Below are positions 18,981 through 28,720 of a DNA stretch of 64,000 nt, one piece after another; within the stretch, counting starts at the first letter, position 1; every line of letters begins with the position of its first letter. Under the pieces are notes generated by a model. It made no database searches, was not told the DNA's origin, and saw only the letters and a list, made by a program, of their open reading frames with translations. The translations under genes and the position numbers were made by a program. This stretch comes from Agrobacterium larrymoorei (lineage in GTDB: Bacteria > Pseudomonadota > Alphaproteobacteria > Rhizobiales > Rhizobiaceae), in the NCBI RefSeq assembly GCF_030819275.1, contig NZ_JAUTBL010000001.1:1394501-1458500 (forward strand). The letters are read 5' to 3'.

Positions 18981-19336
18981 GGCTGCCGCTGGCTGATCTT
19001 TTGCGCGCCAATCGGATGACTGACCGCTTTGCAGCGCCGATCAAGCCTTTGTTAGGCCTCGACGGGTTCGCGCAAGGAATCTATGTCGCTTCCGAATTGG
19101 AATCTCTTTTTGATATTTTGTCAGCGCCTTACTTGGATCTGCCATTACGCGGGGCTCCTTCGGCGGATCGCGTAAAACTAGTAGATGGGATACGAGGCTT
19201 CATAAGAAGTGTTCGACCATGTTAAGGTTCGCTTTAATGTTCTCCTCTTATGGCACCGTTGGCGCAACCGTATTCAGGAGACTTCTTGATATGGAGAGGT
19301 AACCGGCGTGAGGTAGGCCTAAAGTATCCGTTTTGA
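18981..19336. other. Intergenic stretch, probably including one end of the IS110 element
   Basis: No gene could be supported here. It follows the chemoreceptor and leads into the 3' side of the IS110-family transposase remnant; the IS110 end itself could not be placed, as these elements have no clear terminal repeats. Confidence 0.4.
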
Positions 19337-20274
19337 TCAATTGGTTTTTGGGGTCCATTTTTGCTGCTTACGCAGGAGTGCGTTTGCGAGGACTACGAGC
19401 TTTCGCATGATCGCAGTGATGGCGACTTTGGGTGGCTTTCCAGCTTTTCGCAAAGCGTCGTATTTTGCCTTAAGATCCGGATTGAAGCGGGTAGCGACCA
19501 GCGCCGGCATATAGAGCGCCTGCCGGACGATGGCGCGGCCGCCGACGATGAAGGCGCGTCCGGTCCATCGCCCGGATTGCCTGTCGCTCGGCGCAAGGCC
19601 TGCAAGCTTGCCAACGGCCTTCTCATCGAGTTCACCCAGTTCTGGCATTTCGATGAGAAGGGTAAAGGCTGTGATCTTTGAAAGACCGGGTATGGAAACC
19701 AGGATGTTAAAGCGCGCCGTGAGGCTTTCGTCGATCGCAATCTGGTCGGTGATGGCCTGCTCTACCTGGGCGAGCTGCGCTTCGATCTGCTTCAGGCGGG
19801 CAGCATTGTACCGTTTGAGGAGCGGCTGAGTAATGTTCCTGCCCCGGTTCTTCGCAGCCGTTCTGTCCTTCACCAGCGCCAGGCGTGCGGCATGCAACTC
19901 CTTGAGTTCAGCAAAAGAAATGGCATCCGGTGACAAGAGACGCGGGTTCAGCAGCATGCCGAATTGCGCCAGCATCTGGGCATCCGCACGATCTGTCTTG
20001 GCCAGTTTCCGATCGCCTCGGCAAACCGACGCGCCTGGCGCGGATTGACCTTGGAAACGGGCAGTTTCCGAGTGAGCATGAAGTGTTCGAAAGCCCTGTG
20101 ATAGCCACCGGTCGGTTCATAGACAAGACGCGCGACAGGCGTGTTGCCGATCCAGCCGAGGATGGCTTCAAAACCCTTGCCATCGTTGCTCACGCGCAGC
20201 CTGTCACCATCTGGCAATCGGTACAGATCGATATGGTCTTTCGAGATATCGGCACCAATGGTAAGCTCAGTCAT
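19337..20274 (-). pseudogene. IS110-family transposase, frameshifted
   Basis: Two adjacent frames encode the halves of one transposase. The first (20274 down to about 20005) is the DEDD/RuvC-like N-terminal domain starting MTELTIGADISKDHIDLYRL. The second (about 20005 to 19337) carries the Transposase_20 domain, LVSIPGLSKITAFTLLIEMPELGELDEKAVGKLAGLAP, and ends KWTPKTN. At about 20003-20010 the expected reading GKLAKTDRADAQM is broken: one A or G is missing from the lysine codon after GGA-AA, moving the frame by one base. The element is therefore probably inactive unless supplied in trans. Confidence 0.85.
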
Positions 20275-20563
20275 CTTTTCCGTCTCCCATGCTTGTCATC
20301 CGAGCTAAAAGCTCAGCTATCCGTTCAGGACGATTGGAAAAGATAGGGGTGATCAAACTTTAGCTCGGCCCGGCATTCAAAATGGTGGCCCGCGTGTCTT
20401 CGATCCATCCCCCATCGCCGGCAAGGGCCGCTACCCGAGCCGGCGCTTCTTTTTCTCACATGAAGCAAGGATTGTCATAAGACAAGCGTGTCGCCGCTAA
20501 CTGGTTCGGGATTCCCGTTCGCGCTGAACTGTGATGCACTATGCCCATGGAAGGACAAGTATC
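20275..20563. other. Non-coding stretch upstream of IS110 transposase remnant
   Basis: No gene is seen. The part just upstream of the IS110 transposase is the 5' non-coding end, the position where some IS110 elements encode a bridge RNA. Such an RNA cannot be confirmed from sequence reading. Confidence 0.3.
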
Positions 20564-21380
20564 GTGGGTACGCCGCAACGAGTTGAGTTGCGTGAGCGTG
20601 TCCTTGCGTTTGTGAATGAGGGGCGCAGCAACCGTGAAGCCGCTCGGTATTTCGGGTTTCGCCTCGGTTCGTCAACAATATGATGATCTTGCATCGGTCA
20701 TCCGGTTCTCTTAGCCCCGCCAGGCAGGGCCATCCGCTTGGTGGTGTGAAGCTTCTGGCTCATGGTGATTGGGTTCGCGAGCGGATGTCTGCCCATGGCG
20801 AAACGACTTTGGAGGAGCGTTGCGCTCGCGCCGCGCGGCATTGACGTTCACCGCGCCACAGTCGGGCGGTTTCTGCATCGGCTCGGGCTGAGCAATAAAA
20901 AAAGCCTCAGGGCAAGCGAGCAGCGCAAGCCGGAGATCGCCAATGCGCGTGACCTGTGGATCAGCCGCCGGAAGCGGTTATTTAACAAGGCCCTGTCACG
21001 GCTCGTCTTTATCAACGAGACCTCGACAAATACGCGCCTCACAAGACGCACCGGATGGTCTATCAAAGGCAGTCGCTTTGCCGCTTATGCTCCCTCGGGA
21101 AGTGGGAGACGCAGACCTTCATCGCCGCACTCGATGCCATGGCCTGACCGCGCCATGTATCGTCGACGCTCCGACGAACAGCCGCACCTTCGAAACCTGG
21201 ATCGAGACACAACTCGCCCCGACACTGTCGCCCGGCGAAGTCGTCATTCTCGAAACTCAAGGTTCTCCCGCGGAAGCGAGCTGTTCGAAGCTTCGATACA
21301 ATCACCCAAGCCCTCGGCGACATCATCAGCCTTTTCTCCGTCACAGAGTGCAGAAATTTCTTCAAGGCCGCATGCTATGA
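20564..21380 (+). pseudogene. IS630-family transposase remnant, several frameshifts
   Basis: Pieces of an IS630 transposase lie in successive frames: RVELRERVLAFVNEGRSNREAARYF from 20564, a HTH/linker part HRATVGRFLHRLGLSNKKSLRASE, then VFINETSTNTRLTRRTGWSIKGSRF and a decayed C-terminus to about 21380. The first frame breaks near 20652, where a C is missing from the TTC-CGG-GTT reading. The first catalytic aspartate of the DDE triad (normally VFIDE) is asparagine. It is clearly a dead copy. Confidence 0.8.
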
Positions 21381-21970
21381 GGCCGAATAAATGCGACACG
21401 CTTTATAAAGTACTCTTGCTGTCAGTAATTTTCGAGGCACCTTGAGCCCCAATGATGAAAATGCCCTTGCTTTAATCACGCTCCAAACTTTGATTATTCC
21501 AATCGGGATATATAACCGCGTGCAGTGGTTATATAGGTCACCTAGTGCTCGCTGTTTTGAGCGAATCGGGACTTAATACATCTTTAGCTTGAGTCAACTT
21601 TACGACGCCTTGGATGCCAATGGACCACAATGACAGCGAAACCACGCAGCTAAGTATCCATATTTTGCTTCTGTAGGTCATTTAATTCTCCTAGAATAAG
21701 AAGAATTTGGCGAATAAAAGTTGTCACAGACTTAAAACCTTCCTCGCTGTGCATTTGTCGAGCGCATATTTCTAATATATCCTAAAAAAACTATTAATGG
21801 GGTCAGTGAATTGTGAAGTGTTATGCTAGAGTTGGTGAGCATCGCCAGCCAGTGGAAATGATCGCTTCTGAGGGCGGGGCGAATGTTCATTGGCTAATAG
21901 GCAGTGTCCCCATAAATGGGGTTCATCTTATTGAGGGTGTATGATTCAATTTCCGTGAAAGGAGATTGCC
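21381..21970. other. Non-coding stretch between IS630 and IS5 remnants
   Basis: No gene is seen in about 590 bases. A 25-base inverted repeat (ATATAACC / GGTTATAT, 21510-21534) and the palindromic CCCATAAATGGGG near 21909 are the only structures noted; the latter may be close to the left end of the IS5-like element. Confidence 0.4.
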
Positions 21971-22742
21971 ATGCGCCGTCACGAATTGAGCTACGAAGAA
22001 TGGGCTATCATTGCACCTCTTTTGCCGAACAATAGCCGTGGAATTGAGCGTGTCGACGACCGCCGGGTGATCAACGGCATCCTGTGGCGTTTCAGGACTG
22101 GTTCGTGTTGGCGAGATGTGCCGGAGCTTTATGGCCCGCGCACGACGCTTTACAATCGGTTCTGCCGCTGGCGCAAGGCGGGCGTCTGGGATCGTCTTCT
22201 GGACGCCGTTTCGAAGCGTTACGATGGAGACATCGTGATGATCGACAGCTCTTGTGTACGCGTTCACCAGCATGGTGCCAACGCTAAAAAGGGGATCTGC
22301 CGATCCTTGCATGGGACGTTCACGCGATGGCCCGACAACCAAGATCCACGCCCTTGTCGATGCAGATGGTAGACCGGTTCGGTTGGAACTCACCGCCGGC
22401 CAAGCCGCCGACGCACCGGTGGCTGAAAAGCTGTTGAGCGATCTGCGGCCTGGCGCGACGATCCTCGCCGACAAGGCATATGACACCGACGCAATTCGAA
22501 ACTTCGCCAAGCAAAGCAAATGCTGGGCGACTATCCCTGCAAAGGCCAATCGAAAGCAGACACTCAGCTTCAGCCGCTGGGTCTACCGTCAGCGCAATCT
22601 CGTGGAACGGTTCTTCAACCGTATCAAGCAGATGCGAGGCCTCGCGACGCGATATGACCGACGCGCTGATCATTACATGGCCGCCCTCAAGCTTGCCGCG
22701 ACAAGGATATGGATCGCCTCAACTAATGAGTCCGTGGACTAG
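21971..22742 (+). mobile_element. IS5-family (IS427-like) transposase in two frames
   Basis: The first frame (21971-22372) starts MRRHELSYEEWAIIAPLLP and carries the first catalytic aspartate in IVMIDSSCVRVHQHGAN. The second frame (to 22742) continues GSADPCMGRSRDGPTTKIHALVD with the second aspartate in ILADKAYDTDAIR and the glutamate in VERFFNRIKQMRG. The switch occurs near GCTAAAAAGGGG at 22284-22296. Members of this group can use programmed frameshifting on A-rich runs, but here the shift needed is +1 (or -2), so a simple indel is as likely. Without the shift no full transposase is made. Confidence 0.8.
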
Positions 22743-23018
22743 GTCTGATAACACATGTGGCAATAATATAAACGGCATATAGCTAACACCAACGTGGAGC
22801 TGAATATAATAATTCTAGTTATAATGATGCTTAGAATTAAGGGTTCCTAATAGACTTTAGGTTCTTCTCGTCTACTGTTGCTTAAGGCTCTCAAACGTCG
22901 CCTTTGCCGCTGTAACAATGGTTGTCCTATTTCCTGAACTAGGATCTCCAACCTGAGAGATAAGTGACGTTTTGTACCGGATGCATGGGTAACACTTTTC
23001 GCTTTGCGGGAGGTGTTG
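22743..23018. other. Non-coding spacer between IS5 and IS481 remnants
   Basis: No gene is seen; AT-rich sequence probably left from IS insertions. Confidence 0.35.
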
Positions 23019-23240
23019 ATGCCGTGGAGAGAGACTTCGGTTATGGAGGAACGTCTGTGCTTTGTCGCCCGATTACTGGAGGGCGAAGGAATGAGCCATG
23101 TGTGTCGGCACTTCGGCATATCACGCAAGACCGGCTTCAAGATATTAAATCGCTACAACGACGACGGGCTAGAAGCTCTGACGGACAGGTCACGGCGTCC
23201 GTTGCGCTCTCCAACCAACGTCCCTATCCTGTTGAGGTAA
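23019..23240 (+). pseudogene. IS481-family transposase, N-terminal fragment
   Basis: The 73-residue fragment MPWRETSVMEERLCFVARLLEGEG followed by SHVCRHFGISRKTGFKILNRYNDDGLEALTDRSRRP is the helix-turn-helix start of an IS481 transposase. The catalytic DDE domain is missing; the frame leaves homology at about 23205 and ends at 23240. Sequence at 23346-23390 with two TGT(C/T)ACCTATGT repeats may be a terminal remnant of the same element. Confidence 0.75.
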
Positions 23241-23405
23241 TGATCGTGCGCCTCAGATAAGAGACGCTTCATTGGACATGCTCCAGGATATATCAAGCTG
23301 GAAAAGAGAACGCTGCAAACCATCGACAATCCGTTCGGCACGGATTGTCACCTATGTTTTAGGTACAAACTGTTACCTATGTCTTCGGTTCGGACATAGA
23401 GCGTT

Positions 23406-23423
23406 ATGGCGGAGAGGGTGGGA
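23406..23423. repeat. Left attachment site (att) of element 1
   Basis: ATGGCGGAGAGGGTGGGA is identical to the 3' end of the tRNA-Ser genes at 34447 and 42300. Only this end of the tRNA is present here, as expected for a displaced 3' end after integration. Confidence 0.8.
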
Positions 23424-23442
23424 CAATCCGCCAGATTGCCGC

Positions 23443-23530
23443 GCGATACCCGCATTTCCAAGATGTTCGATAAAGGCCCGACTACGCTACGGAAATTGCG
23501 ATACCCGGTGGTGTACCCCGCGCGATACCC
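23443..23530. repeat. Subterminal GCGATACCC repeats, left end of element 1
   Basis: GCGATACCC occurs at 23443, 23498 and 23522. The stretch 23510-23530 is identical to 34331-34351, and GCGCGATACCCGCAT at 23441-23455 matches 34341-34355. All copies are in the same orientation. They are candidate arm-type binding sites for the integrase. Confidence 0.65.
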
Positions 23531-23648
23531 CGTTGCAAGGACCTTGATCGGATGAGGGATTTCGATGCGGATATGCTTGCCAGTATGATGCGCTACAGAG
23601 GGCCTTCAGCTTGCTCACAACGGTGCTCGCATGAGCCACAATCAAATT

Positions 23649-24251
23649 CTAAAACCTCGGCTTCAGTGCTGGCGCAGGCGCCCCCGCGTCGTCCGTCACG
23701 GCAGGAGGCGTTGCCGCGCTCGTCTGACGCTCAAGCTCCCACCGCAGGGCCGCAATCGCCGCCCGCTCCCGGATCTCCTCCTCGCAACGGTCATGACCGA
23801 CGATGCGTAGTGCGATCCAGTCCTGTATCTTGATCATCTCCCGCAGCCACTCCAAAGCCTCCGGTGGAACGCGCTCTTCGATCAAGATCCGTGCGCGGTC
23901 TTTCGCGGATCGACGATTCAGATCCTTCACCAGACGATTCCAGGAGGGGCGGGGTCGTGGCCGATCAACGGAGTACGAGATCGGCTCAAGTCCGCGTTCT
24001 CGGGCCCATGCGTCAGCGCCAAGCTCATAGTCGGAGGGAGGAATCCGGCGGTCCCGGCGGAAATTATTTCCGCGTTCAAGCAACACGGAAGCCGGACTTT
24101 CCGGAATCAGGGCCAGCATACCCGACAACAGGGCGAGTAGATGTAGCACGGTTCTCGAAGCAGGATCGCGGCGGTGCCGTCTGGCAACGTTGCGGCGAAT
24201 CCAATCCGCGCAGGTTCTCCGTCGCTTACTCTGTTTGACTTCCCTGTCCAT
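23649..24251 (-). CDS. Uncharacterised protein downstream of type III restriction gene
   Basis: The 200-residue protein is rich in arginine and has one hydrophobic segment (TVLHLLALLSGMLALIP, about residues 33-51); the rest is charged (ERGNNFRRDRRIPPSDYELGADAWARERGLEPISY, and WLREMIKIQDWIALRI). I do not recognise it. The start at 24251 is chosen because GGGGAGG precedes it. It is 75 bases downstream of the restriction subunit gene in the same direction and could be part of the same transcript. Confidence 0.55.
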   Translation of the reverse strand: MDREVKQSKRRRTCADWIRRNVARRHRRDPASRTVLHLLALLSGMLALIPESPASVLLERGNNFRRDRRIPPSDYELGADAWARERGLEPISYSVDRPRPRPSWNRLVKDLNRRSAKDRARILIEERVPPEALEWLREMIKIQDWIALRIVGHDRCEEEIRERAAIAALRWELERQTSAATPPAVTDDAGAPAPALKPRF

Positions 24252-24326
24252 ACGTGACCTCCCCAATCCTTCAGGAAAGGATGAGGCAGCAGAAGGACCG
24301 GCGCAAATCCGGCGCGACTATGCGAC

Positions 24327-26930
24327 CTAGCTGCCCTTGAGATATTCCGGCAGCTTCTCCTTCCTTTCGCTCATGAGGATCAGAGTACACTCAACCGTCG
24401 CGCCGTCATTCTGGACAAGCTGAAGCTGCCCTGCGGGAACAGTCGCGTCCCATGCGAAGTTCTCCGATAAAAGCCTGAGAAGCTCGCGCTTGTAGGCAGT
24501 GTCGAGGTTGTTGTCCAACTGATCGCCCTTCGTCTCCAGCACGGTGATGCGGGCACCACCGTTGTCGCGATTGGCGGCGAAGACAAAGTCCGGATAGACC
24601 TTGCCACGCTTCCAGCCTTGCAGGCCGTACTGAGTGCGGGCGACGTTGCGGTGCCACCACTTCAGCGCCTTGTCTTCGTCCAGGTAAACGGCAACTTGTT
24701 GTTCGTCACCGTTCAGTTCGTTGGCGAACACTGGAGAGAACAGGCTCTTCTCCAGAGGGCTGCCGTCACTGCGGGGAAGGTGTTGCATGCTCGCAGGCTC
24801 AGGAATGTCGAATTCAAAAGGCATGCGCCAGTTCTTGCTGTCGAGACGAAGTCGGAACTGAATCCTTCCAGTCCTGACCATCTCCCGGAACAAGCCTTCC
24901 GCGAGTCCTGTGCGCGCGGCGTCGAGCTTTCGGCGCATCTCTTCAACGATCAGCCCGGCCAGTTCGCCGATCCTCTCAGCGGTGAAGCCACGCTCATGAA
25001 GCGCGTCGAGAAGCTTGCCGACGATGGATCGTGCGACGAAAGGATTGGGCACGAGATCGGAAACCATTCGAACGGCATAGGCTGGATCGAAGATCAAGCT
25101 TTCGGCAGCCGCCGCAACACGTTCAGCCTTGAAATGCTCGCTGGTATTGGTGAGGCTGATACGCTGTATCTGGCCTTCCGGGCGATGCGCATTGTCGGGA
25201 ATCCCTGCTGCAATAGATTTGGGATCGAAGCCACGCCAGTCCAGGCTGGCGAGAATGTCCGTCTCGTAATCGAGCGGACGGACATGCTCACCATCCACAT
25301 GCAGCACCAGCGGCAGATAAATGTCCGTGGATGCGAATTCCTTGCGGCGTTGAATGGTACGGCTTGCCTTTGCGGTCGTCGTAGCGTCGGTTTGAACCAC
25401 CCGCAAAACCAGATCGCCGAGGCCATCGCCTTCCAGTGCCTTCTTGATTGCATTCACGACGTCGCCCGTCCCTGCGTGATGGGTCACGACGAAGCACTCG
25501 TCCAGTTCGGCAATCTCGGTTTTCATCGCAGCCGGCTGGCGCAGAATGCGCCCCACTAGCTGCGTCATGGCATTCAGGTTGGAACTCGCCGCCAGTGAGC
25601 AGAGAACATAGGCAAAGGGGCAGTCCCAGCCTTCCTGAAGGGCCGACTTGGTGATGATGGCGCGCACCCGGTTGGTGGGTGCCAGTAGGTCGAGATTCTC
25701 CGGCTGATTGAGGTCGTTCGTCTCCGCCGTCTTGATGGCGATTTCGGCTTCGTCGAATCCTGCCGTCAGCAGCCATTCCTTCACATCATCGGAGTGGATG
25801 AATTCGGCGTTGCGCTGATCTTTGCCCGTGCGCTCGACCTGCACCAACATGATGGGACGAATGTACCGTCCGGTGTCGGCCCGCAACTGCGCCGCCTTCG
25901 CGTCGAGTAGGTTGAGCTGCTTCAGGGATTCGTTCAGCGTGCTCTTCCAGTCCGTGCCCTGCTTGGCAATCAGATTGAGAGGCATCTTGATCATGCCTTC
26001 CCGATCAAGCTCCACGCCTGTCACCTCCACCAGCACATTCGAATAGCGGCCCTCTCTGGGGTCATTCCCGCCACGCGGCTGCACGTCGTGCGGTGTCGCC
26101 GTCAGTTCCAGAACGAAGCGCGGGTTGAATCCATAGAGAGTTTTGAAGGCAAGGTCGGAAACCGCCTTGTGTCCTTCATCCAGAACGACGACCGGGCGGA
26201 TGATGCGAAGAGCATTGCCCAGCGAATCCTTCACCATTGGAAACAGATCATCATAGCAATCAAGGTTGCCAACCGCCTTGATTAGTTCGGCATGCGCCTT
26301 CTGGTCGCCCTCCGGAGGCGTGAATCCCGCAACGTCTCCTCGGTCCCGGAACATCTTCAGCGTATCCTTCGTCTCGCGGTTCGCGGACTGAAGCATCAAC
26401 AGCATCACGCAAAGCTGGCCTTCGACATCGCGGGCGTCGAGCCGATCGGACTTCTCCATGATCTTCACCCGCCCCGCAGCGGCGCGGTCGAGAACCTGAC
26501 GATAGGGGTCCTGCCGGTCCTTCAGCCGCTTCAGGGTCTGGCTGTAGATCGCCTCGTTCGGCACGATCCACAGCACGAACCCTGTATTGCGGTTCAGGAA
26601 CCGCCCGAAGATCCGGGAAAGTGCATTGGCCGCCAGGAAGGTCTTGCCGCCGCCCGTGGGAATCTTGAAGACGACGTTCGGCACAGTTCGGCCAATGCCA
26701 TCGACGCGAGGAGAGAAAGGAATGGAGGAGCGCGAGGCAGGCAGCTTGCCATCAGCCTTCAGTCTTTGCCACGCGGCGCCTGCAAAGTCCGGCGCGGCCA
26801 TCTTCAGGTGAGGCTTGGCGGCCAGAAGCTCGGCCACCTCATCCGCGCTGGCCTTCTCCTGCCCCAGAATGTCGAGATAGGCGTCCAGCGTCTCCAGAAC
26901 ACGCTTTTGATAATCCAGTTCGCGAAGCAT
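24327..26930 (-). CDS. Type III restriction enzyme, Res subunit
   Basis: The 867-residue protein is a superfamily 2 helicase-nuclease. Walker A is PTGGGKT (91-97), the DEAD-like motif II is DEGHK in RPVVVLDEGHKAVSD, and a conserved SF2 motif VI-like stretch MTQLVGRILRQP follows. Near the C-terminus VYPDFVFAANRDNGGARITVLETKGDQ gives the PD...ExK nuclease residues. It needs the Mod subunit for site recognition and cuts after ATP-driven movement between two inversely oriented sites. It starts five bases after the mod stop, so the two form an operon. All motifs appear intact. Confidence 0.92.
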   Translation of the reverse strand: MLRELDYQKRVLETLDAYLDILGQEKASADEVAELLAAKPHLKMAAPDFAGAAWQRLKADGKLPASRSSIPFSPRVDGIGRTVPNVVFKIPTGGGKTFLAANALSRIFGRFLNRNTGFVLWIVPNEAIYSQTLKRLKDRQDPYRQVLDRAAAGRVKIMEKSDRLDARDVEGQLCVMLLMLQSANRETKDTLKMFRDRGDVAGFTPPEGDQKAHAELIKAVGNLDCYDDLFPMVKDSLGNALRIIRPVVVLDEGHKAVSDLAFKTLYGFNPRFVLELTATPHDVQPRGGNDPREGRYSNVLVEVTGVELDREGMIKMPLNLIAKQGTDWKSTLNESLKQLNLLDAKAAQLRADTGRYIRPIMLVQVERTGKDQRNAEFIHSDDVKEWLLTAGFDEAEIAIKTAETNDLNQPENLDLLAPTNRVRAIITKSALQEGWDCPFAYVLCSLAASSNLNAMTQLVGRILRQPAAMKTEIAELDECFVVTHHAGTGDVVNAIKKALEGDGLGDLVLRVVQTDATTTAKASRTIQRRKEFASTDIYLPLVLHVDGEHVRPLDYETDILASLDWRGFDPKSIAAGIPDNAHRPEGQIQRISLTNTSEHFKAERVAAAAESLIFDPAYAVRMVSDLVPNPFVARSIVGKLLDALHERGFTAERIGELAGLIVEEMRRKLDAARTGLAEGLFREMVRTGRIQFRLRLDSKNWRMPFEFDIPEPASMQHLPRSDGSPLEKSLFSPVFANELNGDEQQVAVYLDEDKALKWWHRNVARTQYGLQGWKRGKVYPDFVFAANRDNGGARITVLETKGDQLDNNLDTAYKRELLRLLSENFAWDATVPAGQLQLVQNDGATVECTLILMSERKEKLPEYLKGS

Positions 26931-26935
26931 TGCCC

Positions 26936-28720
26936 TCAGCTCCGTTCAATGCGGTAGAGGGCGAAGGGCAAGGGCACAAACTCCACCGGAAGGTTCTCTT
27001 CCGCCAACAGCTTTTGGGAGACATACCGGGCGGGTGCGAATACGAGGTGTCTGTCTCCCGGATGCGCAGCCACGAACTCGCGAGCCTTGGAAAGCGTCAG
27101 CGCCGCCTCCGGGGATTTCAGCCATTCGAGATCCGGCCTGTAGATCAGCCAGACATGCTGGCCGCTGCTGGTGCCGAGATAGCCCTTCTCGAAGTCCGCC
27201 GACGCCGGATTGAAGGCGTGATTGGTGGCGGTATGGAACAGCACCGCACCCAGTGCAGCGAAGTCCGGAAGGGTTTCCCCAGTCAGGATTTTGTCCAGCT
27301 CAACCGCCGGACCCAAGGTGCAATAGGTGAACTCACCGCCGAGTCCTTCGGCGCGTTCGGCAAATGCCTTCTCGCCCGTCACGACCAGTTCCGAATCCTT
27401 GATTTCCTTCTTGATCCGGTCGAACTCGTGTCCATGCAGGTTCTCAATGGCCTGCACCTTGTCCGTCAGCGCGTTCGGCTTCTCCAGCGTCCGCCAGTTG
27501 ATCCGCTCCCGGAGAAGCTCCGTCTTCTGCGTTCCCTTGAACGCGTATCCGTTAATGACCCGGCGCACGCGCTCTGCTGTCAGCGTGTCCGAATAGTCTT
27601 CCATTTCCACAAGTATGAAGCGCCGAGAGCCCCCATCGAGCTTATTAGCCTTCAAAACCGCATGCGCAGTTGTACCAGACCCAGCGAAGCTATCGAGTAC
27701 CGTCGCATCCGTGCTCACTGCTAAATCAAGGATGGCTTCAAGAAGCTTGCTTGGCTTCGGTGTTGGGAATGGGCTGTCTCCTCCGAATATCGATTGAAGT
27801 TCATATTTTGCATTTCGGTTGTGGCCGAATTTATCCAATCTTATCCAAAGGTCAGATGGAGGCAAACCCTTCATGTCACGGAGATATGTTCGCCGAATTA
27901 TTCTGGTTTCGTCAGCAGAAAATCGTATTTCTCCGCTCTTAAGCTTTTCCAATAGAGTTGGCTTCTCCCATCTCCAGCCATTCTTCGGATGATTTATTTC
28001 TCCCCCGTTCGGCGTTTCGATTTTATATTTTAGATTCTCACGCGGGTTTGGAGAGTCTACTGGATTTCCGTCGAAGTATGGCCCTTTAGGATCATCATCG
28101 GGATTCTTGAAGTGTTTCCTTTTTTCCGCATCGTCTAAGTGGAACGGCCGCCAAGCATCTGACTTTCCGTATACAAGTATATGATTTTTATCGACCGAGA
28201 AATTTTTGGCGTCGTTGTTAGAATTGTCAGAAGATTGCCAAACGATGTGGGCGGAATATGATTCACTTCCGAAAACTTCATCAAGCAGCAATTTGGCACG
28301 ATGAACTTCGTTGTCATCCAGTGTCATCCAGAAGCTGCCAGTCTCTGCAAGAAGTTCGTGGAGCAGTCTAAGCCTTGGCCACATCATGGCGCACCACTTG
28401 TCATGGCGTAGGCCATCTTCGATCCCGATCGGATTTGCCGCAAGCCACTCCTTGATCATCGGCGAATTGACGTTGTCATTGTAGGCCCAGCCTTCATTGC
28501 CTGTGTTGTAGGGAGGGTCGATGAAGATGCAGTCCATCTTGCCGGCATAGATTGGCAACAGCGCCTTCAGGGCTTGCAGGTTGTCACCCTGGATAATCAG
28601 ATTGCCATCCAGCCGGGGCGCACCAATTCCCTTTTCAGCATGCATTTCCAGTGGGCGGAATGGAACCGAGAGGTGATGATTGTAGACGAATTCCTTGCCC
28701 TTGAAATTCAGCTCAGTCAT
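26936..28720 (-). CDS. Type III DNA methyltransferase, Mod subunit
   Basis: The 594-residue protein has the catalytic DPPY (residues 68-71, FIDPPYNTGNEGWAYND) before the S-adenosylmethionine motif FAGSGTT (in VLDSFAGSGTTAHAVLKAN). This beta-class order is typical of type III Mod adenine methyltransferases, and the segment between the motifs would recognise the target. The start at 28720 (MTELNFKGKEF) is preferred to 28735. It lies immediately upstream of res. The recognition site cannot be predicted from sequence alone. Confidence 0.92.
   Translation of the reverse strand: MTELNFKGKEFVYNHHLSVPFRPLEMHAEKGIGAPRLDGNLIIQGDNLQALKALLPIYAGKMDCIFIDPPYNTGNEGWAYNDNVNSPMIKEWLAANPIGIEDGLRHDKWCAMMWPRLRLLHELLAETGSFWMTLDDNEVHRAKLLLDEVFGSESYSAHIVWQSSDNSNNDAKNFSVDKNHILVYGKSDAWRPFHLDDAEKRKHFKNPDDDPKGPYFDGNPVDSPNPRENLKYKIETPNGGEINHPKNGWRWEKPTLLEKLKSGEIRFSADETRIIRRTYLRDMKGLPPSDLWIRLDKFGHNRNAKYELQSIFGGDSPFPTPKPSKLLEAILDLAVSTDATVLDSFAGSGTTAHAVLKANKLDGGSRRFILVEMEDYSDTLTAERVRRVINGYAFKGTQKTELLRERINWRTLEKPNALTDKVQAIENLHGHEFDRIKKEIKDSELVVTGEKAFAERAEGLGGEFTYCTLGPAVELDKILTGETLPDFAALGAVLFHTATNHAFNPASADFEKGYLGTSSGQHVWLIYRPDLEWLKSPEAALTLSKAREFVAAHPGDRHLVFAPARYVSQKLLAEENLPVEFVPLPFALYRIERS

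Larger units (their letters stand above)
23241..23648. other. Left end region of integrative element 1
   Basis: No gene is seen. The stretch contains the left attachment site (23406-23423) and three GCGATACCC repeats, which also occur at the right end of the element. Confidence 0.6.

Noticed and set aside
19001..19225. Possible 74-residue gene after the chemoreceptor
   Set aside because: No motif, no ribosome-binding site, next to IS110 remnant; not enough support.
24618..25559. Long open frame opposite the type III res gene
   Set aside because: It is antisense to strongly supported helicase coding sequence and has no family motif; high GC leaves such frames open.
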